The notes under the pieces are model-generated. The model did not search any database. It was not told the origin of the DNA and worked only from the letters and a program-made list of their open reading frames with translations. This document shows, piece by piece, positions 1 to 6,398 of a stretch of 9,863 bases of DNA. Source of the DNA: CAYLLD01 sp964425135. GTDB lineage: Bacteria; Pseudomonadota; Alphaproteobacteria; Rhodobacterales; Rhodobacteraceae. The first letter of the stretch is position 1. The number at the start of each line of letters is the position of its first letter. The stretch lies in NCBI GenBank assembly GCA_964425135.1, contig CAYRKW010000088.1, positions 1 through 9,863 on the forward strand. Reading direction: 5' to 3'. The position numbers were made by a program, and so were the translations under genes.

Positions 1-570
1 ATCAAGCCAATCTCCCAAACCCTTCTCGCAGACGATTGGGCGACGCTCACGAAGTACGAGTTTGACTTCAAACGTAGCGACGGTCGCTGGCAGCGGATGG
101 TCCGGCAGGCTTATGATCGGGGCAATGGCGTTGCCTGCCTGCTACATGATCCCGCCTATGATACGCTGCTCCTCACCCGCCAGTTCCGCCTGCCCGTGTT
201 CCTCAATGGCCATGACGGCGATATGATCGAAACCCCCGCAGGGCTTCTGGAAGGGGCAGCGCCGCAAGAGCGGATGCGCGGTGAGTTGCAAGAGGAAACC
301 GGCTACACCGTCTCAAAGCTCAATCACATCATGGATGTGCATATGAGCCCCGGTTCCGTGACCGAATATCTGTCTTTCTACACCGGCACCTATGACAAGG
401 ACACGCCAACGGGGCAGGGTGGCGGCGAATATGACGAGGGCGAAGATATCGAAGTGCTGCATATCCCCGTCAATGATGCACTCGCGATGATCCGAAACGG
501 TGCCATCTCGGATGCCAAGACCATCATCCTGATCCAGCACCTCGCCCTTGAACGCCTCTCAAATCGTTAA
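1..570 (+). CDS. NudK-like Nudix hydrolase (5' end outside window)
   Basis: The frame is open from base 1, so the real start lies left of the window. The ATG at 97 is internal, because the 32 codons before it read like the usual NudK N-terminus (LADDWATLTKYEF, then DGRWQR). 189 residues are visible and E. coli NudK has 191, so only a few are missing. NudK-type enzymes hydrolyse nucleoside-diphosphate sugars such as GDP-mannose in the cytoplasm using Mg2+. Supporting motifs, numbered from base 1: YDRGNG (38-43), the Nudix box (about 81-103) with metal-binding glutamates E95, E98 and E99, MSPGSVTE after the box, and an acidic EDIEVL segment typical of NudK. The box is not canonical: the usual first Glu is Ala87 and the Arg of the RE pair is Gly94. 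The family is fairly certain, the substrate is not; an ADP-ribose-type pyrophosphatase is the main alternative. The gene converges on the thioesterase. Confidence 0.85.
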   Translation: MKPISQTLLADDWATLTKYEFDFKRSDGRWQRMVRQAYDRGNGVACLLHDPAYDTLLLTRQFRLPVFLNGHDGDMIETPAGLLEGAAPQERMRGELQEETGYTVSKLNHIMDVHMSPGSVTEYLSFYTGTYDKDTPTGQGGGEYDEGEDIEVLHIPVNDALAMIRNGAISDAKTIILIQHLALERLSNR

Positions 571-636
571 CAAACCCACGCCGCCGCGCGCATCCCTTCC
601 AGCCAGCGCAACGCCACCGCACGCTGACTGCGTATC

Positions 637-669
637 GATTGTGCATAGATTGTGCATAGGATGTGCATC
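637..669. repeat. Three 11-bp tandem direct repeats between convergent genes
   Basis: The word TGTGCAT occurs at 640, 651 and 662, exactly 11 bp apart. Units one and two (gattgtgcata) are identical and unit three is diverged. The array lies in the noncoding gap between the stop codons of the Nudix and thioesterase genes. On the + strand the first two units match TGTGNATAA, the reverse complement of the DnaA-box consensus, at 8 of 9 positions and the third at 7 of 9. Function is unknown. A chance microrepeat is possible, but phasing by about one helical turn fits a protein-binding array. Confidence 0.6.
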
Positions 670-680
670 GCGCTTTTGGC

Positions 681-1109
681 CTAGCCAAGTCGCTCCAGAG
701 CCACCCGGAAATGCGAAGGCAAAACCTTTGGTCGGCGGCTTTCCTTATCCACATAAACATGCGTGAACAGTGCCAAAGCCGCTGCCACCGTGCCATCCCC
801 CTCAAAAAGCGCCACGCGATACGTCACCGATGTGTTTCCGATTTTCGCAGCAGACAGACCTGCCAAAACACGCCCCGGAAAATGCAAAGGCGCGAAATAC
901 TGACACTCCGAATGCACGACCAACCCCACATGATCCCCATGCGGTACATCCATCCCGCCCTTGGCAATCAGCCACTCATTCACCGCCGTATCCACATATT
1001 CGTAATAAACCGCATTATTTACATGCCCATACACATCCGCATCCCGCCAGCGCGGCTTTATCTCAATAAGTGTCTGGAATTCTTTGCGTTTTGGCGGTGA
1101 TTGCGGCAT
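681..1109 (-). CDS. Hotdog-fold acyl-CoA thioesterase (4HBT / YbgC-FadM type)
   Basis: This 142-residue protein has the normal length of a single hotdog domain of the 4-hydroxybenzoyl-CoA thioesterase family, whose members hydrolyse acyl-CoA thioesters to free acid plus CoA in the cytoplasm. The N-terminal signature RWRDADVYGHVNN (residues 20-32) is diagnostic. D25 aligns with the catalytic Asp of the family, and the H-V-N-N stretch is typical of the FadM-like branch. The rest alternates short strands as expected, ending FTHVYVDKESRRP. The acyl substrate cannot be read from sequence; medium or long aliphatic or aryl acyl groups are all possible. The ATG lies 39 bp from the divergent HAD start, and only a weak GGA precedes it, so the start is likely rather than certain. 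Transcription ends towards the Nudix gene; no clear terminator is seen beyond the TAG. Confidence 0.88.
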   Translation of the reverse strand: MPQSPPKRKEFQTLIEIKPRWRDADVYGHVNNAVYYEYVDTAVNEWLIAKGGMDVPHGDHVGLVVHSECQYFAPLHFPGRVLAGLSAAKIGNTSVTYRVALFEGDGTVAAALALFTHVYVDKESRRPKVLPSHFRVALERLG

Positions 1110-1148
1110 GAGCTATCCGAGCACTTCTGAAAACAGGACGGGTTGAAA

Positions 1149-1838
1149 ATGGACAGTATCAAAGGCCTCCTCTTTGACAAGGACGGAACCCTGTTCGATT
1201 TCCAGAAAACTTGGGGCGCATGGGCGGATGGCTTTTTGCGCGGGCTTGCGGGCGATCCTGAACAACTCGCCGACCTCGCTAAAGCCGTCGATTACGACCT
1301 GACCCATAAAGCCTTCGCCCCCACCAGCGTCGCCGTCGCCGGAACCCCCGCCCAGATTGCTGCGGCTTTGGGTCCGCATCTGCCAAATCGCCCGCAACAG
1401 GCGATCGTTGACTATATGATCGAGACAGCCTCACAAGCGCCGCTCGTCCCGCCCGTGCCGCTCGATCCGCTTTTGGCGCGCATGCGCAGCGCCGGATGCG
1501 CGCTCGGTGTTGCGACAAATGACGCACATGCCATCGCAATGGCACATCTGGAGACCGCCGGTATCACGCAACACTTTGATTATGTTGCAGGTTTCGACAG
1601 TGGTATGATACCAAAACCCGATCCGGCCATGATTAACGGGTTCTTAACAAAGGTTAACCTGGAGCCGCATCAGGTCGCGATGATTGGCGATAGCACCCAT
1701 GATCTCATCGCCGGTCGCACCGCAGGCACGCGCACCATTGCAGTCCTGACCGGCACCGCCACGGCTGATGATCTCGCCCCCCATGCCGATCACATTCTCG
1801 ATCATATCGGCCAGCTTCCCGAGCTTCTGGGGATTTAG
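1149..1838 (+). CDS. HAD-family phosphatase, phosphoglycolate phosphatase-like
   Basis: This 229-residue subfamily-IA haloacid-dehalogenase-type hydrolase would use an aspartyl-phosphate intermediate to dephosphorylate a small metabolite. All four motifs are present: motif I FDKDGTL with nucleophile D10 and acid D12, motif II VATND with T123, motif III Lys156 in PKPDP, and motif IV IGDSTHD with D181 and D185. An alpha-helical cap domain fits between motifs I and II. The closest named family is Gph, but substrate specificity in this group is not predictable, so phosphoglycolate is only a suggestion. The ATG at 1149 is preferred: AGGA at 1135-1138 gives a 10-nt spacing, whereas the in-frame TTG at 1143 would leave only 4 nt. 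The gene is divergent from the thioesterase. It contains a rare TTA codon within a TTAAC-rich stretch (1633-1658). It precedes the MttB-like gene by 100 bp. Confidence 0.88.
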   Translation: MDSIKGLLFDKDGTLFDFQKTWGAWADGFLRGLAGDPEQLADLAKAVDYDLTHKAFAPTSVAVAGTPAQIAAALGPHLPNRPQQAIVDYMIETASQAPLVPPVPLDPLLARMRSAGCALGVATNDAHAIAMAHLETAGITQHFDYVAGFDSGMIPKPDPAMINGFLTKVNLEPHQVAMIGDSTHDLIAGRTAGTRTIAVLTGTATADDLAPHADHILDHIGQLPELLGI

Positions 1839-1856
1839 CCCCTGCTGACGCAAACA

Positions 1857-1887
1857 GGCCCCCATGTGTCGAATTTGACAATGGGCC
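1857..1887. promoter_or_regulatory. Imperfect inverted repeat (candidate operator) at the MttB-like promoter
   Basis: The core is tgtcgaatttgaca (1867-1880), palindromic at 12 of 14 positions around the 1873/1874 axis. With a single bulged G at 1866 it extends to CCCAT (1861-1865) pairing with ATGGG (1881-1885), and GG (1857-1858) can pair with CC (1886-1887). The right half of the core contains the perfect TTGACA hexamer. A dimeric repressor bound here would cover the -35 element. As RNA it would fold into a 9-bp stem with a 6-nt loop, but no T-run follows on either strand, so an operator is more likely than a terminator. Confidence 0.5.
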
Positions 1888-1905
1888 AATGCTGCGCGGT
1901 GTAAT
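1875..1905 (+). promoter_or_regulatory. Candidate sigma-70 promoter for the MttB-like gene
   Basis: A perfect -35 hexamer TTGACA lies at 1875-1880, and TGTAAT (five of six matches to TATAAT) at 1900-1905. The 19-nt spacer is longer than the preferred 17, so the promoter may be weak or depend on an activator. The predicted start near 1912 gives a leader of about 27 nt, with the AAGGGA ribosome-binding site (1925-1930) placed 8 nt before the ATG at 1939. Confidence 0.45.
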
Positions 1906-1938
1906 CCTGAGGCGGTTAAAATCCAAGGGACCGCCGTC

Positions 1939-3489
1939 ATGTCACGACCTCAAGCTCGCCGCTCGGGCGGTAGAAAAGGCAATCAACGCCGCGATTTAGC
2001 CCATGCAATCGAGCAAACACCATGGCGCATCCCCCATAATCCGGACGCCCCCACAGAGCCGCTCTCGCCCGAGGGGGTGGAGGCCATCCACAACGCCGCA
2101 ATGCAGGTGCTCGAAGAGATCGGCATCGAGTTTCTCAACGACGAGGCGCTCGACTATCTGCGCAAGGCAGGCTGCAAAGTCACCGACCAGAACGTCAAAA
2201 TGGACCGCGAATGGGTGATGGAGATGATTGGCCACGCCCCTAGCCAGTTCGACATCATCCCCCGCAACCCCGAGCGCACCATTACCATCGGCGGCGATCA
2301 CATGGTTTTTGTGAACGTCTCAAGCCCGCCCAATGTGATGGATTTGGACCGGGGCAGGCGGGTTGGCGATTTCGACAGTTTCAAAGACCTGATGAAATTC
2401 ACCCAATATTTCAATTGCATACATGTCGCAGGCGGCTATCCGGTGGAACCTGTGGACATCCACGCGTCGGTCCGTCATCTCGATTGCCTCTTCGAGAAAC
2501 TGACCCTCACAGACAAGGTCGTCCACGCCTACTCGCTGGGCGCAGAGCGGGTCGAAGACGTGCTTGAAATGTCCCGTATCGCCTCTGGTCTCGATGCCGA
2601 GACCTTCTTCTCCAAACCCCGCATCTACACCAATATCAACTCCTCCAGCCCACTCAAGCACGACACGCCAATGCTCGACGGCTCCATGCGCTTTGCCAAA
2701 CGCGGCCAGCCCGTCGTCGTCACCCCCTTCACCCTCGCAGGTGCCATGGCCCCCGTCACAATGCCCGGCGCGGTCGTCCAGTTCATCGCCGAGGGCCTTG
2801 CCGCAATCGCCCTTTTGCAATTCATCAATCCCGGCACACCCTGCGTGATCGGCTCTTTCACCTCCAACGTCGATATGAAATCCGGCGCACCCGCTTTCGG
2901 CACCCCCGAATACATGCGCGCAACCCAAATGTCTGGCCAAATGGCCCGCTTTTACGGCATCCCGCTGCGCGCCTCCAACGCCTGCGCCTCCAATGCACCG
3001 GATGCGCAATCCATGTGGGAGTCATCCAATTCGCTCTTCGCTGCCATCACCTCCAAGGTCAATCTCGTCTATCATGGCGCAGGCTGGCTCGAAGGCGGCC
3101 TGATCGCGTCCTACGAGAAATTCGTCATGGATTGCGAGGTTTTGCAGCAAGTTCAACGCTATTTCGAGCCGATCATCACCGACACCAGCCCCGAAAGCCT
3201 TGCTGTCGATGCCATCCGCGACGTCGGCCCCGATGGGCACTTTTTTGGCGCAGATCACACCCAGGAACGCTATACCGACGCCTTCTACAGCCCCTTCCTG
3301 TCCGACTGGAGCAACTATGAAGCGTGGGAGCAATCCGGCGGCGAATGGACCTCACAGCGCGCCAACAAGCTCTGGAAAGCCATCCTTGAAGAGTTCGAAG
3401 CCCCGCCCATCGATGACGCCATCCGCGACGAGTTGGCCGAGTTCGTCGCGCGCCGCAAACGCGAAGGCGGCGCGCCAACCGATTTTTAA
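1939..3489 (+). CDS. MttB-family (trimethylamine methyltransferase-like) protein without pyrrolysine
   Basis: This 516-residue protein belongs to the MttB superfamily (TIM-barrel methyltransferases). Characterised members move a methyl group from a methylated amine or quaternary amine (trimethylamine, glycine betaine, carnitine and others) to a cognate corrinoid protein. Recognition rests on the whole-length pattern: an arginine-rich N-terminus, LSPEGVEAIHNAAMQVLEEI near the start, VVVTPFTLAGAMAPVTMPGA in the middle, then YGIPLRASNACASNAPDAQS (340-358) and HGAGWLEGGL (379-388), which correspond to the conserved substrate-cavity region of the family. The reading frame has no internal TAG, so this is a non-pyrrolysine, MtgB-type branch that cannot be assumed to use trimethylamine. 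AAGGGA (1925-1930) supports the start. No corrinoid-binding protein or reductive activase is in the window. The thiolase follows 59 bp downstream on the same strand and may be co-transcribed. The family call is strong; the substrate is unknown. Confidence 0.9.
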   Translation: MSRPQARRSGGRKGNQRRDLAHAIEQTPWRIPHNPDAPTEPLSPEGVEAIHNAAMQVLEEIGIEFLNDEALDYLRKAGCKVTDQNVKMDREWVMEMIGHAPSQFDIIPRNPERTITIGGDHMVFVNVSSPPNVMDLDRGRRVGDFDSFKDLMKFTQYFNCIHVAGGYPVEPVDIHASVRHLDCLFEKLTLTDKVVHAYSLGAERVEDVLEMSRIASGLDAETFFSKPRIYTNINSSSPLKHDTPMLDGSMRFAKRGQPVVVTPFTLAGAMAPVTMPGAVVQFIAEGLAAIALLQFINPGTPCVIGSFTSNVDMKSGAPAFGTPEYMRATQMSGQMARFYGIPLRASNACASNAPDAQSMWESSNSLFAAITSKVNLVYHGAGWLEGGLIASYEKFVMDCEVLQQVQRYFEPIITDTSPESLAVDAIRDVGPDGHFFGADHTQERYTDAFYSPFLSDWSNYEAWEQSGGEWTSQRANKLWKAILEEFEAPPIDDAIRDELAEFVARRKREGGAPTDF

Positions 3490-3548
3490 CTGGCCGCCAG
3501 CGCCCCTGCATTTATACTGGTCCGCACCGCTCATAAGGACGCCCAGAT

Positions 3549-4718
3549 ATGTCAAACCCGGTCATCATCGCAGGGGCCGCCCGCACGCCAATGGGCGGAT
3601 TTCAGGGCGTTTTTTCCGATCAAACCGCAGCAGACCTCGGCGGCGTTGCGATCAAAGCATCGCTCAGCGGCGCTGGTTGCGATCCTTCAGACGTCGATGA
3701 ACTGCTCATGGGCTGTGTCCTACCAGCCGGTCAGGGACAAGCCCCCGCCCGCCAGGCCGGTTTCGCCGCCGGACTAGGCGAAGACGTCCCCGCCACGACC
3801 CTCAACAAAATGTGCGGCTCTGGCATGAAAGCCGCGATGATGGCGGTCGATGCCCTCGCTCTTGGCCGCGCTCAAACCATCGTCGCAGGCGGCATGGAAA
3901 GCATGACCAACGCGCCCTACATCCTGCCCAAAATGCGCGCGGGCGCGCGCATAGGGCACGGCAACGTCATCGACCACATGTTCCTCGATGGTCTCGAAGA
4001 CGCCTATGACAAAGGCCGCCTGATGGGCACATTCGCCGAAGACTGCGCCCAGAAGTACCAGTTCACCCGCGCCGCCCAAGACGACTACGCGCTTGGCTCT
4101 TTGGCCCATGCGCTGGACGCCCAAAAGTCCGGTGCCTTCACCGATGAAATCACTCCCGTGACCGTCACCAACCGCAAACAAACGCGCGACATCCGAGACG
4201 ATGAGCAACCCCAAAACGCCCGCCCCGAAAAAATCCCGCACCTCAAACCCGCCTTCCGAAAAGACGGCACAATCACTGCCGCCAACGCCTCGTCAATCTC
4301 CGATGGTGCAGCCGCGCTCGTACTGGCCTCAGAAACTTCAGGCCTCCCGATCCGCGCCCGCATTCTGGGTCATGCCAGCCACGCCCAAACCCCCGGATGG
4401 TTCACCACAGCCCCCGTGCCTGCTGCCCAAAAGCTCCTCAAATCAATCGGTTGGCGCACCGAAGACGTGGACCTGTGGGAAGTTAATGAGGCCTTCGCTG
4501 TCGTCCCCATGGCCTTCATGCACGAGATGAGCATCCCTCGCGACCAGATCAACGTCAACGGAGGTGCCTGCGCCCTTGGCCACCCTATCGGCGCCTCTGG
4601 CGCTCGCATCATGGTCACGCTTTTGAACGCACTCGAAAAACGCGATCTCAAGCGCGGCATTGCCGCCATCTGCATCGGTGGCGGCGAAGGCACAGCCATT
4701 GCCATCGAACGCCCGTAA
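3549..4718 (+). CDS. Acetyl-CoA acetyltransferase (thiolase)
   Basis: This 389-residue thiolase is close to the usual 390-393 of the PhaA/AtoB/ACAT2 group. Such enzymes condense two acetyl-CoA to acetoacetyl-CoA or cleave the reverse, in the cytoplasm. The full catalytic set is present: nucleophile C89 in NKMCGSGMKA, NEAFA at 313-317, H345 in GGACALGHPIGASGAR, and acid/base C375 in CIGGGEG. The GGMESMTNAPY segment is typical of the acetoacetyl-CoA branch, but longer 3-ketoacyl-CoA substrates cannot be excluded. The ATG at 3549 has TAAGGA at 3534-3539, 9 nt upstream. The gene follows the MttB-like gene by 59 bp, in which no strong promoter or terminator is evident, so a two-gene transcript is plausible. 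There is no acetoacetyl-CoA reductase or PHA synthase next to it, so a polyhydroxybutyrate role is not supported by context. It converges on the ABC operon. Confidence 0.93.
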   Translation: MSNPVIIAGAARTPMGGFQGVFSDQTAADLGGVAIKASLSGAGCDPSDVDELLMGCVLPAGQGQAPARQAGFAAGLGEDVPATTLNKMCGSGMKAAMMAVDALALGRAQTIVAGGMESMTNAPYILPKMRAGARIGHGNVIDHMFLDGLEDAYDKGRLMGTFAEDCAQKYQFTRAAQDDYALGSLAHALDAQKSGAFTDEITPVTVTNRKQTRDIRDDEQPQNARPEKIPHLKPAFRKDGTITAANASSISDGAAALVLASETSGLPIRARILGHASHAQTPGWFTTAPVPAAQKLLKSIGWRTEDVDLWEVNEAFAVVPMAFMHEMSIPRDQINVNGGACALGHPIGASGARIMVTLLNALEKRDLKRGIAAICIGGGEGTAIAIERP

Positions 4719-4733
4719 ATTTTCGCATTTTTC

Positions 4734-4755
4734 AAAATACTCCCCCGCGCGGGAG
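4734..4755 (-). terminator. Rho-independent-type terminator of the ABC transporter operon
   Basis: Read on the - strand, CTCCC (4755-4751) and GGGAG (4744-4740) form a 5-bp GC-rich stem with a 6-nt loop, directly followed by TATTTT (4739-4734). It lies about 50 bp past the stop of the ATPase gene. The T-tract is interrupted, so strength is uncertain. On the + strand no T-run follows the stem, so it would serve the thiolase poorly. Confidence 0.6.
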
Positions 4756-4776
4756 CGCAAATCACCTTTAAGATGT

Positions 4777-4792
4777 GCGCCCGTTAGGGCGC
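4777..4792. other. Second hairpin between the convergent operons
   Basis: GCGCCC (4777-4782) and GGGCGC (4787-4792) form a perfect 6-bp stem closed by the tetraloop GTTA. No T-run follows on either strand. It sits 14 bp past the stop of the ATPase gene on the - strand and 58 bp past the thiolase stop on the + strand. It may stabilise the 3' ends or act together with the neighbouring terminator. Confidence 0.5.
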
Positions 4793-4805
4793 TCCGCTCG
4801 ATCAC

Positions 4806-6398
4806 TCACACCAGATCAAGCGCAGGTAGTTTGGGCACCGCCGCGATCAGCCGCTTGGTGTAGGCATGGACTGGCGCGTCAAAAACCTCCGCTGTCGCCC
4901 CTTGCTCGACGATCCGTCCCGCCTGCATCACCAAGACCCGGTCCGTTACCGTCTCGACCACGCTCAGATCATGGCTGATGAAGAGATAAGCGAGGGTATA
5001 GGACTGCGACAGATCCACAATCAGATCGAGGATTTGCGCCCGGATCGACACATCAAGCGCTGAGACCGCCTCATCAAAAATGATCAGCTCGGGTTTGATA
5101 ATCAGCGCTCTGGCAATCGCGATTCGTTGCCGCTGCCCACCGGAAAACTCGTGGATATATTTGTCTGCATCCTCCCCGCGCAGACCGACATCCTCCAGCG
5201 CTTTGGAGACCGCTGCAGCACGCCTTGATCCAACGGGTGGTGCGTCCAGCAAATGAAACGGCTCGCTGATGAGCCGCCCAACCTTATGACGTGGATTAAA
5301 CGAGCCATAGGGGTCCTGAAACACCACCTGCATCTTGCGCCGCACCGCCAGATTGGGCCTATGCCCTGTAAAGACCGGCGCACCGCCTAACGTGATGCGC
5401 CCCGCCTGCACTGCCTCAAGCCCCAATATCGCCCGGGTCAGCGTGGACTTGCCGCAGCCGCTTTCGCCCACCAGCCCCACCCGCTCTCCGCGCCCAATCT
5501 CGAAGCTCACATCATCGACCGCACGAAACAGCGGGGCAGGGGCGAAGAGCGCGGTTTTGGGCAGAACATAGTCGCGGCACACCCCCTCCAGAACCAAAAG
5601 CGGCACATCGCTCTGACAAGTGGGCAGATCGATCTGATGCCCAGAGGCCTCAAACAGCATCTTCGTGTAAGGATGCTGCATATCCGCCAGCAGTGCTTGG
5701 GTCTCCCCCCGTTCCACCACTGCACCATGACGCATGATGATGATCTCATCGGCCATATCTGCCACCACGGCCAGGTCATGGGTGATCATCAAAAGCCCCA
5801 TGTCATATTCTGCCACCAGATCGCGCAAGAGATCGAGGATGCGCGCTTGCGTTGTGACATCAAGCGCTGTGGTCGGTTCATCGGCGATCAGCACGCGTGG
5901 GCGTAACGCAATGGCAATCGCAATGACAACCCGCTGTCGTTGCCCACCCGACAGCTCATGCGGATAGCGCCCCATGGGCACCTGATCTTGCGGCAGACCC
6001 ACGCGGGCCAATATCTCGCCCGCCCGCGTCATTGCCTGCGCCCGTGACACGCCTTCATGCACGCGGATCGTCTCCGCGACCTGATCGCCGATCGTATGCA
6101 CCGGGTTGAGCGCGGTCATAGGCTCTTGAAACACCATCCCCACATCATCGCCGCGCAAATCGCACATCAGCGTCTCATCCGCCCCGATAATCTCCTGATC
6201 CCCCAGCCGGATCGACCCGCTGCACTGCGCGCCCTGCGGCAAGAGCTGCATGATCGACAGGGCGGTCATCGATTTTCCCGACCCGCTCTCGCCAGTTATG
6301 GCCACAATCTGGCCTGCATCCACGCGCAACGAGACGCTCTTCAAAATCTCCACCGGCCCAATCGACAGCGACAGATCGCGAATTTCCAGCAGGCTCAT
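4806..6398 (-). CDS. ABC transporter ATP-binding protein, fused DppD-DppF type
   Basis: This 530-residue protein contains two complete nucleotide-binding domains of the oligopeptide/dipeptide importer class, which are often separate DppD and DppF chains. Domain 1: Walker A GESGSGKS (36-43), Q-loop VFQEP, signature LSGGQ (149-153), Walker B IADEP (171-175) and ITHD. Domain 2: Walker A GESGCGKS (311-318), Q-loop Q361, signature FSGGQ (418-422), Walker B IFDEA (440-444) and ISHD. The HPYTK and HAYTK tails after each domain match the oligopeptide ABC C-terminal extension. The second Walker B has Ala instead of Pro after the catalytic Glu; the catalytic residues are kept, so both sites should be active. 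The protein sits at the inner membrane on the cytoplasmic side and powers import. Its ATG overlaps the stop of the preceding permease by 4 bp (ATGA), suggesting translational coupling, as no Shine-Dalgarno sequence is obvious. Confidence 0.95.
   Translation of the reverse strand: MSLLEIRDLSLSIGPVEILKSVSLRVDAGQIVAITGESGSGKSMTALSIMQLLPQGAQCSGSIRLGDQEIIGADETLMCDLRGDDVGMVFQEPMTALNPVHTIGDQVAETIRVHEGVSRAQAMTRAGEILARVGLPQDQVPMGRYPHELSGGQRQRVVIAIAIALRPRVLIADEPTTALDVTTQARILDLLRDLVAEYDMGLLMITHDLAVVADMADEIIIMRHGAVVERGETQALLADMQHPYTKMLFEASGHQIDLPTCQSDVPLLVLEGVCRDYVLPKTALFAPAPLFRAVDDVSFEIGRGERVGLVGESGCGKSTLTRAILGLEAVQAGRITLGGAPVFTGHRPNLAVRRKMQVVFQDPYGSFNPRHKVGRLISEPFHLLDAPPVGSRRAAAVSKALEDVGLRGEDADKYIHEFSGGQRQRIAIARALIIKPELIIFDEAVSALDVSIRAQILDLIVDLSQSYTLAYLFISHDLSVVETVTDRVLVMQAGRIVEQGATAEVFDAPVHAYTKRLIAAVPKLPALDLV

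Noticed and set aside
572..680. Short open frames on the - strand between the Nudix and thioesterase stops
   Set aside because: They run through the 11-bp repeat array, have no ribosome-binding site and no recognisable motif; not enough for a gene.
745..753. Perfect DnaA-box word TTATCCACA, with near matches at 988-996 and 1015-1023
   Set aside because: All three lie inside the thioesterase gene and are explained by ordinary codons for YVDK, YVDT and HVNN segments; only the noncoding array at 637-669 needs another explanation.
663..1100. 145-codon open frame on + opposite the thioesterase
   Set aside because: Arg/His/Ile-rich translation with no motif, fully overlapping a clear hotdog thioesterase on the - strand.
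1143..1148. TTG at 1143 as the HAD start
   Set aside because: It would put the AGGA motif only 4 nt away; the ATG at 1149 is a better codon with a workable 10-nt spacing.
1829..1842. GGGG-ATTTAG-CCCC hairpin over the HAD stop codon
   Set aside because: The stem is only 4 bp and no T-run follows, so it does not support a terminator call.
2320..3009. 229-codon open frame antisense to the MttB-like gene
   Set aside because: It mirrors a strongly conserved protein on the other strand, has low-complexity Gly/His/Asp composition and no recognisable family; a shadow frame.
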